Source: Pseudomonas cuatrocienegasensis
Lineage (GTDB): Bacteria; Pseudomonadota; Gammaproteobacteria; Pseudomonadales; Pseudomonadaceae
Direction of reading: 5' to 3'
NCBI RefSeq assembly: GCF_900110925.1
Contig: NZ_FOFP01000013.1
Location: 58,406-122,405, forward strand
DNA: 64,000 nucleotides
Shown here: positions 26,042 to 34,929 of the stretch, in pieces
Position numbering within the stretch: the first letter of the stretch is position 1
How the letters are laid out: every line of letters begins with the position of its first letter
Position numbers and translations under genes: made by a program
The notes under the pieces: model-generated
Told to the model about the DNA's origin: nothing
The model's input: only the letters and a program-made list of their open reading frames with translations
Databases searched by the model: none

Positions 26042-26235
26042 GGAGGACGGCTATCTCAGGGGGCGACGCGCCTGAAGCGCAGGATGCAGCAGGTGCCTGT
26101 TATGCAGGACAAAACACCTCAGCGTCTGCAACAGGCTGATCAGGCATGGTCGCCAGTAAAACGGATGAGTATCCTAGCACCTCCGCGCCCGCCGACGCTA
26201 AGACCACGCGGGCCCGTCCGACAGGTCGATATTGA

Positions 26236-27591
26236 ATGAAGATGATTGCCCGCCACACCGCCGGCCTTTTACTCGCCGCGCTCTGCTTGCCCTTCACCGC
26301 CACCGCTGCAGCACCGCAACCGACCCACGAATTCAGCCTCGATAACGGCCTCAAGGTCATCGTGCGCGAAGACCACCGCGCACCCGTGGTGGTCAGCCAG
26401 CTCTGGTACAAGGTCGGCTCCAGCTACGAGACGCCCGGCCAGACCGGTCTGTCCCACGCCCTGGAACATATGATGTTCAAGGGCAGCGCCAAACTCGGTC
26501 CTGGCGACGCCTCGCGGGTGCTGCGTGAACTGGGCGCCGAAGAGAACGCCTTCACCAGCGACGATTACACCGCCTACTACCAGGTCCTGGCGCGCGACCG
26601 CCTGGCCGTGGCCTTCGAGCTGGAAGCAGACCGCCTGGCCAGCCTGCGGCTGCCACCGGAGGAGTTCAAACGCGAAATCGAAGTGATCAAGGAAGAACGG
26701 CGTCTGCGTACCGACGACCGCCCCTCCAATCTGGCCTTCGAGCGCTTCAAGGCCATGGCCTACCCGGCCAGCGGCTACCACACGCCGACCATCGGCTGGA
26801 TGGCCGACCTCGAGCGCATGACTGTCGAGGAGCTGCGCACTTGGTACGAAGCCTGGTACGCCCCCAATAACGCCACCCTGGTGGTGGTCGGCGACGTCAG
26901 CGTCAGCGAGGTCAAGGTGCTCGCCGAGCGCTACTTCGGCCCCATCCCGGCGCGCACGGTGCCGCCGGCGAAGATGCCGCTCGAGCTCGCCGCCCCTGGC
27001 GAACGGCGCATGACCCTGTACCTGAAGACCCAACTGCCGAGCCTGATCATGGGCTTCAACGTCCCCGGTCTGGCCACCGCCGAGGCACCGCGCCAGGTAC
27101 ACGCACTGCGCCTGATCGCCGCCCTGCTCGACGGCGGTTACAGCGCGCGCCTGCCGACCCGCCTGGAACGCGGCGAGGAACTCGTCTCCGGTGCCTCGGC
27201 CTGGTACAACGCCTACCCGCGCGGCGACAGCCTGTTTATCCTCTCGGCAACGCCCAATTCGCAAACCGGCAAGACCCTGGAGCAAGCCGAAGCCGGCCTG
27301 TGGCGCGAGCTGCAAGACCTGCAGGCCAAGCCGCCATCGGCTGAAGAGCTGGCCCGGGTGCGCGCCCAGGTGATTGCTGGCCTGGTCTACGAGCGTGATT
27401 CGATCACCAGCCAGGCCACCACCATCGGTCAGCTGGAAACGGTTGGCCTGTCCTGGAAGCTGATCGACCAGGAGCTGGCCGAGCTGGAAGCCGTGACCCC
27501 GGCCGACATCCAGGCCGCTGCCAAGACCTTCTTCACCCGCGACCGCCTCAGCGTCGCCCATGTATTGCCCGAGGAAAACCGCGATGAGTGA
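26236..27591 (+). CDS. M16 family zinc peptidase, active subunit
   Basis: The 451-residue protein has a signal peptide (LLLAALCLPFTATAAA) and the inverse zinc motif HxxEH in GLSHALEHMMFKG near residue 73, with the downstream zinc glutamate in REIEVIKEERRLRTDD. R/Y-type substrate contacts are present in the C-terminal half. It is probably a periplasmic peptidase working with the next gene product as in two-subunit M16B enzymes. The next start lies within its last codons. The 194-base gap to the divergent ftsY holds no obvious regulatory palindrome. Confidence 0.9.
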   Translation: MKMIARHTAGLLLAALCLPFTATAAAPQPTHEFSLDNGLKVIVREDHRAPVVVSQLWYKVGSSYETPGQTGLSHALEHMMFKGSAKLGPGDASRVLRELGAEENAFTSDDYTAYYQVLARDRLAVAFELEADRLASLRLPPEEFKREIEVIKEERRLRTDDRPSNLAFERFKAMAYPASGYHTPTIGWMADLERMTVEELRTWYEAWYAPNNATLVVVGDVSVSEVKVLAERYFGPIPARTVPPAKMPLELAAPGERRMTLYLKTQLPSLIMGFNVPGLATAEAPRQVHALRLIAALLDGGYSARLPTRLERGEELVSGASAWYNAYPRGDSLFILSATPNSQTGKTLEQAEAGLWRELQDLQAKPPSAEELARVRAQVIAGLVYERDSITSQATTIGQLETVGLSWKLIDQELAELEAVTPADIQAAAKTFFTRDRLSVAHVLPEENRDE

Positions 27592-29074
27592 CCGTAACGG
27601 CCTACGCTATGGCCTGCTCGGCCTGGTATTGATCGCCCTGCTGGTGGTGATGGTGCTGGTCTTCCAGCGCCCCGAGACACCGACAGATACCCCCACAGCA
27701 GCCGCCCCGGCTGCGGCGCCTGTGATTGAGTCGCTGGCCGCCCTGGACCAGCAGGCGCCGAGCCGTCGCGACCTGAACATCCAGACCTGGCAGACCGCCG
27801 AAGGCGCCAAGGTGCTGTTCGTCGCCGCCCCCGAGTTGCCGATGTTCGACCTGCGCCTGATCTTTGCCGCCGGCAGCAGCCAGGACGGCGACACCCAGGG
27901 CCTGGCCATGCTGACCAACGCCATGCTCAACGAAGGCGTTGCCGGCAAGGACGTCGGCGCCATCGCCGCCGGTTTCGAGGGCCTGGGTGCCGAATTCGGC
28001 AACGGTGCCTACCGCGACATGGCAGTAGCCAGCCTGCGCAGCCTGAGCGCAGCCGAGCAACGCGAGCCAGCCCTGGCGCTGTTCACCGAAGTCCTCGGTG
28101 CACCGACCTTCCCGGCCGACTCCCTGGCGCGGATCAAGAACCAGATCCTCGCCGGCTTCGAGTTCCAGAAACAAAACCCCGGCAAACTCGCCAGCCTGGC
28201 GCTGTTCGAGCGCCTCTACGGCAACCATCCCTATGCCCACCCGAGCGAAGGCACACCCAACTCGGTGCCGAGCATCAGCCGCGAACAGCTGCAGGCTTTC
28301 CACGCCCGCGCCTACACCGCCGGTAACGCGGTGATCGCCCTGGTCGGCGACCTCTCGCGCGCCGATGCCGAGGCCATGGCCGCGCGCGTCTCCGCCGCCC
28401 TGCCTGCCGGCCCGTCCTTGCCGCCACCGGCTGAGCCGAGCGTACCGGCCCCTGGCCCCAGCCATGTCGAGTTCCCTTCCAACCAGACTCACCTGATGAT
28501 CGCCCAGCTCGGCATCGACCGCCGCGACCCCGACTACGCTGCGCTCTACCTCGGCAACCAAGTGTTCGGCGGCGGGGGCTTCGGCACCCGTCTGATGACC
28601 GAAGTGCGCGAAAAACGCGGCCTGACCTATGGCGTCTACTCCGGCTTCAGCGCCATGCAGGCGCGCGGCCCGTTTATGATCAACCTGCAGACCCGCGCCG
28701 ACCAAAGCGCCGGCACCCTGCAACTGATCAAGGACCTGCTGGCCGACTTCATCGCCAAGGGCCCGACCCAGGAAGAACTGGACAACGCCAAGCGTGAAAT
28801 GGCCGGCAGCTTCCCGCTGTCCACCGCGAGCAACGCGGCGATCGTCGGCCAGCTCGGCTCCATGGGCTTCTACGACCTGCCGCTGACCTACCTGGAAGAC
28901 TTTATGAACCAGGTCCAGGCGCTGACCGTCGAGCAGGTGCGCGAGGCCATGGCCCGTCACCTCGACAGCGATGCCCTGGTGATCGTCACGGCCGGGCCGA
29001 CGGTCGAGCAGAAAGAACTGCCGCCGCCCAGCGACACACCGATCGAACAACCCACTGGCGTGCCGGAGCACTGA
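27584..29074 (+). CDS. M16 family peptidase-like protein, non-catalytic subunit
   Basis: The 496-residue protein is an M16 homologue with an amino-terminal membrane helix (GLLGLVLIALLVVMVLVFQR) and a short proline/alanine linker. The place of HxxEH holds GLAMLTNAMLNEGV, so the zinc ligands are missing and it should be inactive. The C-terminal half keeps the family motif GGGFGTRLMTEVREKRGLTY. I chose the ATG at 27584, which overlaps the upstream stop by 8 bases. The active/inactive arrangement matches mitochondrial-processing-peptidase-like pairs. The end overlaps rsmD by one base. Confidence 0.88.
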   Translation: MSDRNGLRYGLLGLVLIALLVVMVLVFQRPETPTDTPTAAAPAAAPVIESLAALDQQAPSRRDLNIQTWQTAEGAKVLFVAAPELPMFDLRLIFAAGSSQDGDTQGLAMLTNAMLNEGVAGKDVGAIAAGFEGLGAEFGNGAYRDMAVASLRSLSAAEQREPALALFTEVLGAPTFPADSLARIKNQILAGFEFQKQNPGKLASLALFERLYGNHPYAHPSEGTPNSVPSISREQLQAFHARAYTAGNAVIALVGDLSRADAEAMAARVSAALPAGPSLPPPAEPSVPAPGPSHVEFPSNQTHLMIAQLGIDRRDPDYAALYLGNQVFGGGGFGTRLMTEVREKRGLTYGVYSGFSAMQARGPFMINLQTRADQSAGTLQLIKDLLADFIAKGPTQEELDNAKREMAGSFPLSTASNAAIVGQLGSMGFYDLPLTYLEDFMNQVQALTVEQVREAMARHLDSDALVIVTAGPTVEQKELPPPSDTPIEQPTGVPEH

Positions 29075-29673
29075 TGCGCAAACCCAACAAGGCCGCACCC
29101 GCCCACGGCGGCGACGGCCAACTGCGCATCATCGCCGGGCAATGGCGCTCGCGGCAGTTCAACTTCCCCATGGCGGCGGGGCTGCGGCCCACGCCAAACC
29201 GGGTGCGCGAGACGCTGTTCAACTGGCTGGCGCCCTATGTCGAAGGCGCCAAGGTGCTCGACCTGTTCGCCGGCAGCGGCGCGCTGTTTCTCGAAGCGTT
29301 GTCACGCGGCGCCGGCAGCGCCCTGGCCCTGGACCTCAACCCAGCGGCCATCGCCAGCCTGCGCAGCCACCTGCAGACGCTGAAATGCGACAACGGCCAG
29401 CTGCAGCAGGTCGACGCCCTGCTCTACCTGCAAGGCCCGGCGGCTGCGCCCTATGATCTGGTATTTCTCGACCCGCCCTTTGGCCAGGAGCTGCTGTTGC
29501 CGGCCTGCACCCTGCTGGAGCAAAACGACTGGCTCGCGGCGGACGCCTGGGTCTACACCGAAAGCGAACAACCGCCCTCCAGCCTCGGTATGCCCGGTAA
29601 CTGGCGCCTGCACCGCGAACAAAAAGCCGGCCAGGTGTATTACGCGCTGTGGCAGCGCAACGCTGCGCTGTAG
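29074..29673 (+). CDS. rsmD: 16S rRNA (guanine966-N2)-methyltransferase
   Basis: The 199-residue enzyme has LRIIAGQWRSRQFNFP, RPTPNRVRETLFNWL, motif I VLDLFAGSGALFLEALSRGA and the catalytic DPPF in DLVFLDPPFGQELL. It methylates G966 in the 30S subunit. It starts on the last base of the upstream stop (TGATG). Confidence 0.95.
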   Translation: MRKPNKAAPAHGGDGQLRIIAGQWRSRQFNFPMAAGLRPTPNRVRETLFNWLAPYVEGAKVLDLFAGSGALFLEALSRGAGSALALDLNPAAIASLRSHLQTLKCDNGQLQQVDALLYLQGPAAAPYDLVFLDPPFGQELLLPACTLLEQNDWLAADAWVYTESEQPPSSLGMPGNWRLHREQKAGQVYYALWQRNAAL

Positions 29674-29760
29674 TCGCGGCTAAAGCCCCTCCCACGGATT
29701 GGTGCCGGTAGACCGGCTCAAGCATCCAAACAATCTTGTGGGAGGCGCTTTAGCGGCGAG
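29673..29760. repeat. Inverted pair of REP-like repeats (family A)
   Basis: A reversed copy at 29673-29695 (identical to those at 2653 and 38520) begins on the last base of the rsmD stop codon. A forward copy at 29738-29760 begins GTGGGAGGCGCTTTAGCGGC. They face each other across 42 bases. The rest of the gap to 29919 shows only a weak frame with no homology. Confidence 0.75.
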
Positions 29761-29919
29761 CTTTTGGCCGGGTACTATCCAAAGCAATCTCTTGGCACGC
29801 AGGCGCGACAGCCCCATGACCTCACTGCTCAACAGTCATCTGTCACCCCTGGCGATGAGCGCTTGGCAGCGCCCCAACCATCACTTGAGGCGGGTCTGCA
29901 TTCTGAGGAGTAAAGGGCG

Positions 29920-31419
29920 ATGACTCCCGAGCATCTGGCTCAATTACTGCGCGCTGGTGAAAGCCTGACAGTCGAGTTCAAACGCGCCCGCGAGGCACTG
30001 AACCGCGACGTCTACGAGACCATCTGCGCCTTTCTCAACCAACGCGGCGGCACCTTGGTGCTGGGCGCAGCAGACGATGGCAGCATTACCGGCATCGCCC
30101 CCGAAGCGGTGACGCAAATCCGCAAGGATCTGGTCAACACCCTGCACAACACGCAGAAGATCAACCCGCCGATGCAGCTGGCACCCGAACAACTGGAGCT
30201 GGACGGGCAGATTCTGCTGGTACTGAGCGTGCCGGAAAGCTCCCAGGTGCATAGCTGCACTAACCGGGTATTTAGCCGTAACGAGGATGGCGACTTCGAT
30301 ATCACCGGCCACTCGCAGCTGCTCGGCGAGCTGTATCTGCGCAAGCAGGTGAGTTACAGCGAGAACCGCATCTTCCCGTTTATCCGCCTGGACGACCTAC
30401 GCAGCGATCTGATCGAGCGCGTACGGCATAACGTGCGTCTGCAGCGCAGCGGTCATCCCTGGGCCGAGCTGGATGATCTGGAGCTGCTGAAAAGCGCGCG
30501 GCTGTATCAGCGCGACTACCAGACCGGTGAGGAAGGTATCTCCATGGCCGGCGCGCTGCTGTTCGGCCGCGACGAGGTGGTGCTGGGCGTGGTGCCGCAT
30601 CACCGCACCGACGCCATCCTGCGGGTGCAGGACCTGGACCGTTACGACGACCGCGACGATATCCGCACCAACCTGCTGGAGAGCTATGACCGGCTGATGG
30701 CATTTGTCGGCAAGCATATTGCCGATCCCTTCTATCTGGAGGGTGATCAGCGCGTCAGCCTGCGTGAGCGGATCTTTCGCGAGGTGGTGGCCAATCTGCT
30801 GATCCACCGCGAATACCTCAATCCGTTTCCGGCCAAGCTGATTATCCAGCGCGACCGGGTGACCACCGAGAACAGCAATAACCCCCACGGTATGGGTCTG
30901 CTGCGCCCCGACGACTTCGCCCCCTCGCCGAAGAACCCGGCCATCGCCCGGATCTTCCGTGAAATGCAGTGGGCCGAAGAACTGGGCTCCGGGGTGCGCA
31001 ACCTGTTCAAGTACGCCCGTGCCTTTGGCGGGCAAGACCCGTTGCTCAGTGAAGACTCGATCTTCCGGGTGAGTGTGATGCTGCCGCCATTGGCAGGTAA
31101 CGCAGCAGCCAGCCAGGCAGGGGCGGAGTCGAGGGTAGAGTCACAGCCAGAGTCACAGCCAGAGTCGCAGCCAGAGTCACAGCCAGAGTCGCTGGAAATC
31201 CGGATACTGCGTTGCCTGCTGAGTGGCGCAACGAGCAAAGCGAGTCTTTCTAGCGCACTGGGGCAAAAGAGTATCTCCGGGCCGCTCAACCAGGCGGTAC
31301 GTCAGCTTCTGGCTGCTGGCCGGGTCGAGTACACCCAACCGGACAAACCCAATAGCCGGCTGCAAAAATACCGCCTGACGCCCGCCGGGCAGGCGCACCT
31401 GAATCAGCTGGACGATTAA
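29920..31419 (+). CDS. AlbA_2/Schlafen-type ATP-binding protein with C-terminal winged helix
   Basis: The 499-residue protein matches the COG2865 type. An AlbA_2 domain (residues about 8-130; ESLTVEFKRA, INAFLNQRGGTLVLGAADDG in modified form) is followed by a GHKL-like ATP-binding region (EVVANLLIHREY, GSGVRNLFKYARAFGG), then a spacer and a winged-helix end (LRCLLSGATSKASLSSALG, LQKYRLTPAGQAHL). The spacer holds four tandem ESQP units. Such proteins are called transcriptional regulators or defence-linked ATPases, but their biochemistry is poorly known. It is an insertion between rsmD and the YheT-like gene and is an accessory gene. A GAGGAG ribosome site precedes the ATG. Confidence 0.82.
   Translation: MTPEHLAQLLRAGESLTVEFKRAREALNRDVYETICAFLNQRGGTLVLGAADDGSITGIAPEAVTQIRKDLVNTLHNTQKINPPMQLAPEQLELDGQILLVLSVPESSQVHSCTNRVFSRNEDGDFDITGHSQLLGELYLRKQVSYSENRIFPFIRLDDLRSDLIERVRHNVRLQRSGHPWAELDDLELLKSARLYQRDYQTGEEGISMAGALLFGRDEVVLGVVPHHRTDAILRVQDLDRYDDRDDIRTNLLESYDRLMAFVGKHIADPFYLEGDQRVSLRERIFREVVANLLIHREYLNPFPAKLIIQRDRVTTENSNNPHGMGLLRPDDFAPSPKNPAIARIFREMQWAEELGSGVRNLFKYARAFGGQDPLLSEDSIFRVSVMLPPLAGNAAASQAGAESRVESQPESQPESQPESQPESLEIRILRCLLSGATSKASLSSALGQKSISGPLNQAVRQLLAAGRVEYTQPDKPNSRLQKYRLTPAGQAHLNQLDD
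31138..31185 (+). repeat. 12-bp in-frame tandem repeat (4 units, Glu-Ser-Gln-Pro)
   Basis: Four units of GAGTCACAGCCA (third unit GAGTCGCAGCCA) lie end to end, starting at codon 407 of the ATPase gene. A partial fifth unit (GAGTCG) follows. They encode the linker ESQPESQPESQPESQP. Confidence 0.95.
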
Positions 31420-31422
31420 ACA

Positions 31423-32406
31423 ATGAGCAGCACTTTCAAACCCGCCTGGTGGCTCCCCGGCCCGCACCTGCAGACCCTGTGGAATCCAATGTGCCGCAAG
31501 CCGCCGCAGCTTGCGCGCACGCGCGAACGGCTGTGGCTGGCCGATGGCGACTTTCTCGATCTCGACTGGCACGGTCCCCAAACAGCCAACGCACCATTGG
31601 TGCTGGTGTTGCACGGCCTGACCGGCTCATCCAGTTCGTTATATGTGCTCGGCCTGCAACAGGCCCTGGCGGCACGCGGCTGGGCCAGTGTGGCGCTGAA
31701 CTGGCGCGGCTGTTCCGGCGAGCCGAATTTGTTGCCGCGCGGTTATCACTCCGGCGCCAGCGAAGACCTTGCCGAAACCATTGCCCACCTGCGCGCGCAG
31801 CGGCCGATGGCGCCGCTGTATGCGGTCGGCTATTCGCTGGGCGGCAATGTACTGCTCAAGTACCTGGGCGAGAGCGGGGCTGATAGTCAGCTGCAGGGCG
31901 CAGCGGCGGTCTCGGTGCCGTTCCGTCTGGATCAGTGCGCAGACCGTATCGGCCTGGGCTTCTCGCGGGTTTACCAGGCGCACTTTATGCGCGAGATGGT
32001 CGCCTACGTGCAGGGCAAGCAGCGCTCGTTCAGCGACCAGGGTCAGGCAGATCGCCTGTCAGTGCTTGAGCGTCTCGGCCCGCTGGACGGCATGCGCACC
32101 TTCTGGGATTTCGACGGCCGCATTACTGCGCCCCTGCACGGCTACACCGACGCCGCCGACTACTACGCCCGCGCCTCGAGCCGCTTCTACCTGGGGCGCA
32201 TCCAGACACCGACCCTGCTGATCCAGGCCGAGGACGATCCCTTCGTGTTCCGCCACAGCCTGCCAGAACCCGCCGAGCTGGCGCCCGGCACCGAGCTTGA
32301 GCTGCACGCCCATGGCGGTCATGTCGGCTTCGTCGCCGGCACGCCCTGGCAGCCGGACTACTACCTGGAACGGCGCATCCCCGCCTGGTTGGCGGGGCTG
32401 GCCTGA
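31423..32406 (+). CDS. YheT-family alpha/beta hydrolase
   Basis: The 327-residue protein has the UPF0017/YheT layout: PAWWLPGPHLQTLWNPMCRK at the start, LVLVLHGLTGSSSSLYVLGL, the nucleophile elbow GYSLGGNVLLKYLGE with its serine near residue 141, then LIQAEDDPFV and HAHGGHVGFV carrying the acid and histidine. The substrate is unknown, and family members act on esters or lipids. It starts 3 bases after the preceding stop, and its own stop is one base from the converging NTF2-like gene. Confidence 0.9.
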   Translation: MSSTFKPAWWLPGPHLQTLWNPMCRKPPQLARTRERLWLADGDFLDLDWHGPQTANAPLVLVLHGLTGSSSSLYVLGLQQALAARGWASVALNWRGCSGEPNLLPRGYHSGASEDLAETIAHLRAQRPMAPLYAVGYSLGGNVLLKYLGESGADSQLQGAAAVSVPFRLDQCADRIGLGFSRVYQAHFMREMVAYVQGKQRSFSDQGQADRLSVLERLGPLDGMRTFWDFDGRITAPLHGYTDAADYYARASSRFYLGRIQTPTLLIQAEDDPFVFRHSLPEPAELAPGTELELHAHGGHVGFVAGTPWQPDYYLERRIPAWLAGLA

Positions 32407-32407
32407 G

Positions 32408-32914
32408 TCACTTGGCGGCGAGCTGTTCCGGCATCGCCGAGGAGTGGTGCTTGAGGATTTTCCATTCACCCGCGACCTTCTGGTACACGAAGGTGTAACG
32501 CGCTTGCACGTTACTCACCTTGCCGTCCTGGGTCAGGGCGAAAGTATAAACGCCGGAGTCGATAGCCGCATCAGGGCCTACCTGGCGAATTTCACGCATA
32601 TTGATCGTGCCGACCGGTTTGGCCTGCAGAAAGTGGTCGAAATAGTCTTGAATCTCTGCATGGTTGACGCGCACCCGATTGGATACCGTGGGCTGCAGAA
32701 CGGCGTTTTCGGCATACAGGGCTGTGACCTTGGCCGAGTCACCGCTCTGCAGGGCCGCATTCCAACGGTCGAACAGGCTGGCGATTTGCTGATCCTGCAC
32801 CTCGCTGGGCACTGCGGCGGTGCCGGTGTAAACATAAGGCGCCTCAGCGGCCTGAACCAGCGGTGCAGACAGGGCGAACAACAGGGCGCAGGAACTGAAC
32901 AAAGGTTTCAACAT
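32408..32914 (-). CDS. Secreted NTF2-like (SgcJ/EcaC-type) protein
   Basis: The 168-residue protein has a signal peptide (MLKPLFSSCALLFALSAPLVQA) and an SnoaL/NTF2-like domain: IASLFDRWNAALQSGDSAKV, LYAENAVLQPTVSNRVRV and RYTFVYQKVAGEWKILKHHS. Similar proteins are annotated as SgcJ/EcaC family oxidoreductases or calcium/calmodulin-kinase association-domain proteins, but neither activity is shown. I chose the ATG at 32914 because it begins the signal peptide. It is divergent from the sensor kinase gene. Confidence 0.82.
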   Translation of the reverse strand: MLKPLFSSCALLFALSAPLVQAAEAPYVYTGTAAVPSEVQDQQIASLFDRWNAALQSGDSAKVTALYAENAVLQPTVSNRVRVNHAEIQDYFDHFLQAKPVGTINMREIRQVGPDAAIDSGVYTFALTQDGKVSNVQARYTFVYQKVAGEWKILKHHSSAMPEQLAAK

Positions 32915-33094
32915 GGTCTTGTCTCCGGCTAAGGGTGGTGCCGTGGGTGACACCGTGATGCCAGAATGCGCGCCCAGGCCCGCCTGCACATCGGCCAGAT
33001 GGGGCAGCCGGCCTATGCCAGGTGGCAGATGCGCATCGTGGCCCAGAGCATTAGGCTACGGCGCCTTGTGACGCCCAACTATGCGGAGGCGCAG

Positions 33095-34267
33095 ATGCTG
33101 CACACCTCACCCGACAGCGTGCTGGCTCTGCGCGCCGATTACCGTCAGGCGCAAAGTCGCGCTGCGCGCCTGCGCCTGCTGGTGGAAAGCGGTCGCGCCC
33201 TCAATGCCCTGCCCGCCGCCGAAAGCGGTGCGTTAGCCTTGCAACGCGCCTGCAGCTTCTGCGCCATGGATGGCGGCGTCCTGCTGCAAATACAAGCCGA
33301 TGGCCGCGTTGCCGTCACGGCGGGCTTCGGCCCGGTGGCGCTGCAGCAACAGCTCGCCAACCTGCCCTGGCAGGGCGCGACCCAGGTACTCGAAAATCCA
33401 CAACCGGAGTTGCCGCTGGCGCTCTGTTTGCCGCTCTACGCCGCGTCGGGCGAAGCCTTCGGCGCCTTGTTGCTGGGCAATGCCAGCGCCATGCGCTGCC
33501 CAGACGAGGAAGACCTCGAAGCCCTGCAACTGCTTGCCACCCTGCTCGCCGGGCACCTGCAGAACAGCCAGTTGATGGACGCCCTCAGCGCCCGCGAGCG
33601 CAGCATGTCAGAGCTGGTGCACCAGCAGATGACCGCCCAGGAAGACGAGCGTGCGCGCGTGGCTTACGACCTGCACGATGGCCTGGCACAAACCCTGGCA
33701 GGTCTGCATCAGCACTTGCAGGGTTTTGCTCAACATCGCCAGTTGAACGACGACCTGCGCACAGCACTGGCGCCGATCCTGCAACTGGCGCAGCGCAGTA
33801 TGGGCGAAACGCGCCAGGCGATCAGCGGCCTGCGCCCCACCCTGCTGGATGACTTTGGCCTGGCACCGGCTCTGGACCGCGAACTCGACCGCCTGCGCGC
33901 CCTCGGCCGCCCCGTGCAGTGGTTGCAACGTGACGCCCAACGCCTGCGCCCAGCGGTGGAGATCGCGCTGTTCCGCATTGGCCAGGAGGCCATCAATAAC
34001 ATCTGCAAGCACACCGACGCGGGGGCGGTCAGCCTGGATTTGCACCTCGACGGCGATACCGTCCACCTACAGGTTGAGGATCAAGGCCAAGGCTTTATCG
34101 CGCCGGCACAGGGCACCTCGACAGACGGGCAGGGCATTGGCCTGGTCGCCATGCGTGAGCGCTGCCTGCTGCTCGACGGGCACTTCAGTTTTTACAGCCA
34201 GCCCGGCCAAGGCACGCGCCTGCAGGCCAGGATTCCACGGGCGCTGCCCGACCAGGAGCAGCCATGA
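33095..34267 (+). CDS. GAF-domain sensor histidine kinase (NarX/HisKA_3 type)
   Basis: The 390-residue cytoplasmic kinase has an amino-terminal coiled segment, a GAF-like domain (about residues 30-165), the HisKA_3 phosphoacceptor ARVAYDLHDGLAQTLAGL (His near 194), and a HATPase region with FRIGQEAINNICKHT and GQGIGLVAMRERC. I chose the ATG at 33095 over 32966 because GGAGG (33084-33088) is well placed before it and the upstream part has no homology. No membrane segment is seen, so it should sense a cytoplasmic signal. Its stop overlaps the response regulator start, so the two form a cognate pair. Confidence 0.88.
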   Translation: MLHTSPDSVLALRADYRQAQSRAARLRLLVESGRALNALPAAESGALALQRACSFCAMDGGVLLQIQADGRVAVTAGFGPVALQQQLANLPWQGATQVLENPQPELPLALCLPLYAASGEAFGALLLGNASAMRCPDEEDLEALQLLATLLAGHLQNSQLMDALSARERSMSELVHQQMTAQEDERARVAYDLHDGLAQTLAGLHQHLQGFAQHRQLNDDLRTALAPILQLAQRSMGETRQAISGLRPTLLDDFGLAPALDRELDRLRALGRPVQWLQRDAQRLRPAVEIALFRIGQEAINNICKHTDAGAVSLDLHLDGDTVHLQVEDQGQGFIAPAQGTSTDGQGIGLVAMRERCLLLDGHFSFYSQPGQGTRLQARIPRALPDQEQP

Positions 34268-34929
34268 GCGCGCCGATTCGCCTGCTGCTCGCCGACGACC
34301 ATGAGGTGACCCGCGCCGGCTTCGCCGCCATGCTCGCCGACTGCCCCGAGTTCTGCATCGTCGGCCAGGCGGTGGATGGCCGTCAGGCCCTGGAGCTGTG
34401 CGCCGAGCTAAATCCGGACATCGCCATCCTCGATATCCGCATGCCGCACCTCAACGGCCTGGCCACCGCGCGTCTGCTGCATGAGCGCCTGCCGGCGATC
34501 AAGGTACTGCTGTTCACCATGTACGACAGCCCCGATCACCTGGAGGCAGCGATCAGCGCAGGGGCCATGGGCTATCTGCTCAAGGACGCCAGCCGCCAGG
34601 AGGTCATCGACGGCCTGCGCCAGGTCGCGGCCGGGCAGAGCGCGCTCAATGGCATGGTCAGCGCCCAACTGCTGCGCCGCGTGGTCGAGCGCGGGCAAAC
34701 CGGTGCGGCCGTCAGCAATGCCCTGACCCCGCGCGAGCGCCAGGTGCTCGGGCTGATCGCGGGTGGTTTTACCAACCGCGAAATCGGCGAAAAACTCGGC
34801 ATCGCCACCGGCACGGCCAAGGCCCATGTCGAGCGGGTGATCGGCAAACTGGGCGTCGCCGACCGCACCCAGGCCGCCGTGCAGGGCCTCGCCCTGGGCT
34901 TGGTGGCGCCAACCGAGGGCCATGCGTGA
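34264..34929 (+). CDS. NarL/LuxR-family response regulator
   Basis: The 221-residue regulator has a receiver domain (IRLLLADDHEVTRAGF, phosphorylated Asp in IAILDIRMPHLNG, Lys in YLLKDAS) and a LuxR helix-turn-helix (LTPRERQVLGLIAGGFTNRE, AKAHVERVIGKLGVADRTQA). It is the likely partner of the kinase upstream, with a four-base ATGA overlap. The downstream hybrid kinase starts on its stop (GTGA). Confidence 0.92.
   Translation: MSAPIRLLLADDHEVTRAGFAAMLADCPEFCIVGQAVDGRQALELCAELNPDIAILDIRMPHLNGLATARLLHERLPAIKVLLFTMYDSPDHLEAAISAGAMGYLLKDASRQEVIDGLRQVAAGQSALNGMVSAQLLRRVVERGQTGAAVSNALTPRERQVLGLIAGGFTNREIGEKLGIATGTAKAHVERVIGKLGVADRTQAAVQGLALGLVAPTEGHA

Noticed and set aside
26269..29098. Two long minus-strand frames antisense to the M16 pair
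   Set aside because: The plus-strand proteins have clear motifs and signal peptides. The antisense products have shadow-frame composition.
29699..29923. A 74-codon frame before the AlbA_2 gene
   Set aside because: It crosses a REP copy, has no homology, and its end overlaps the true ATG with no ribosome site of its own.
31138..31197. CRISPR-like repeats
   Set aside because: The repeat is a 12-bp in-frame tandem with no spacers, encoding a linker.
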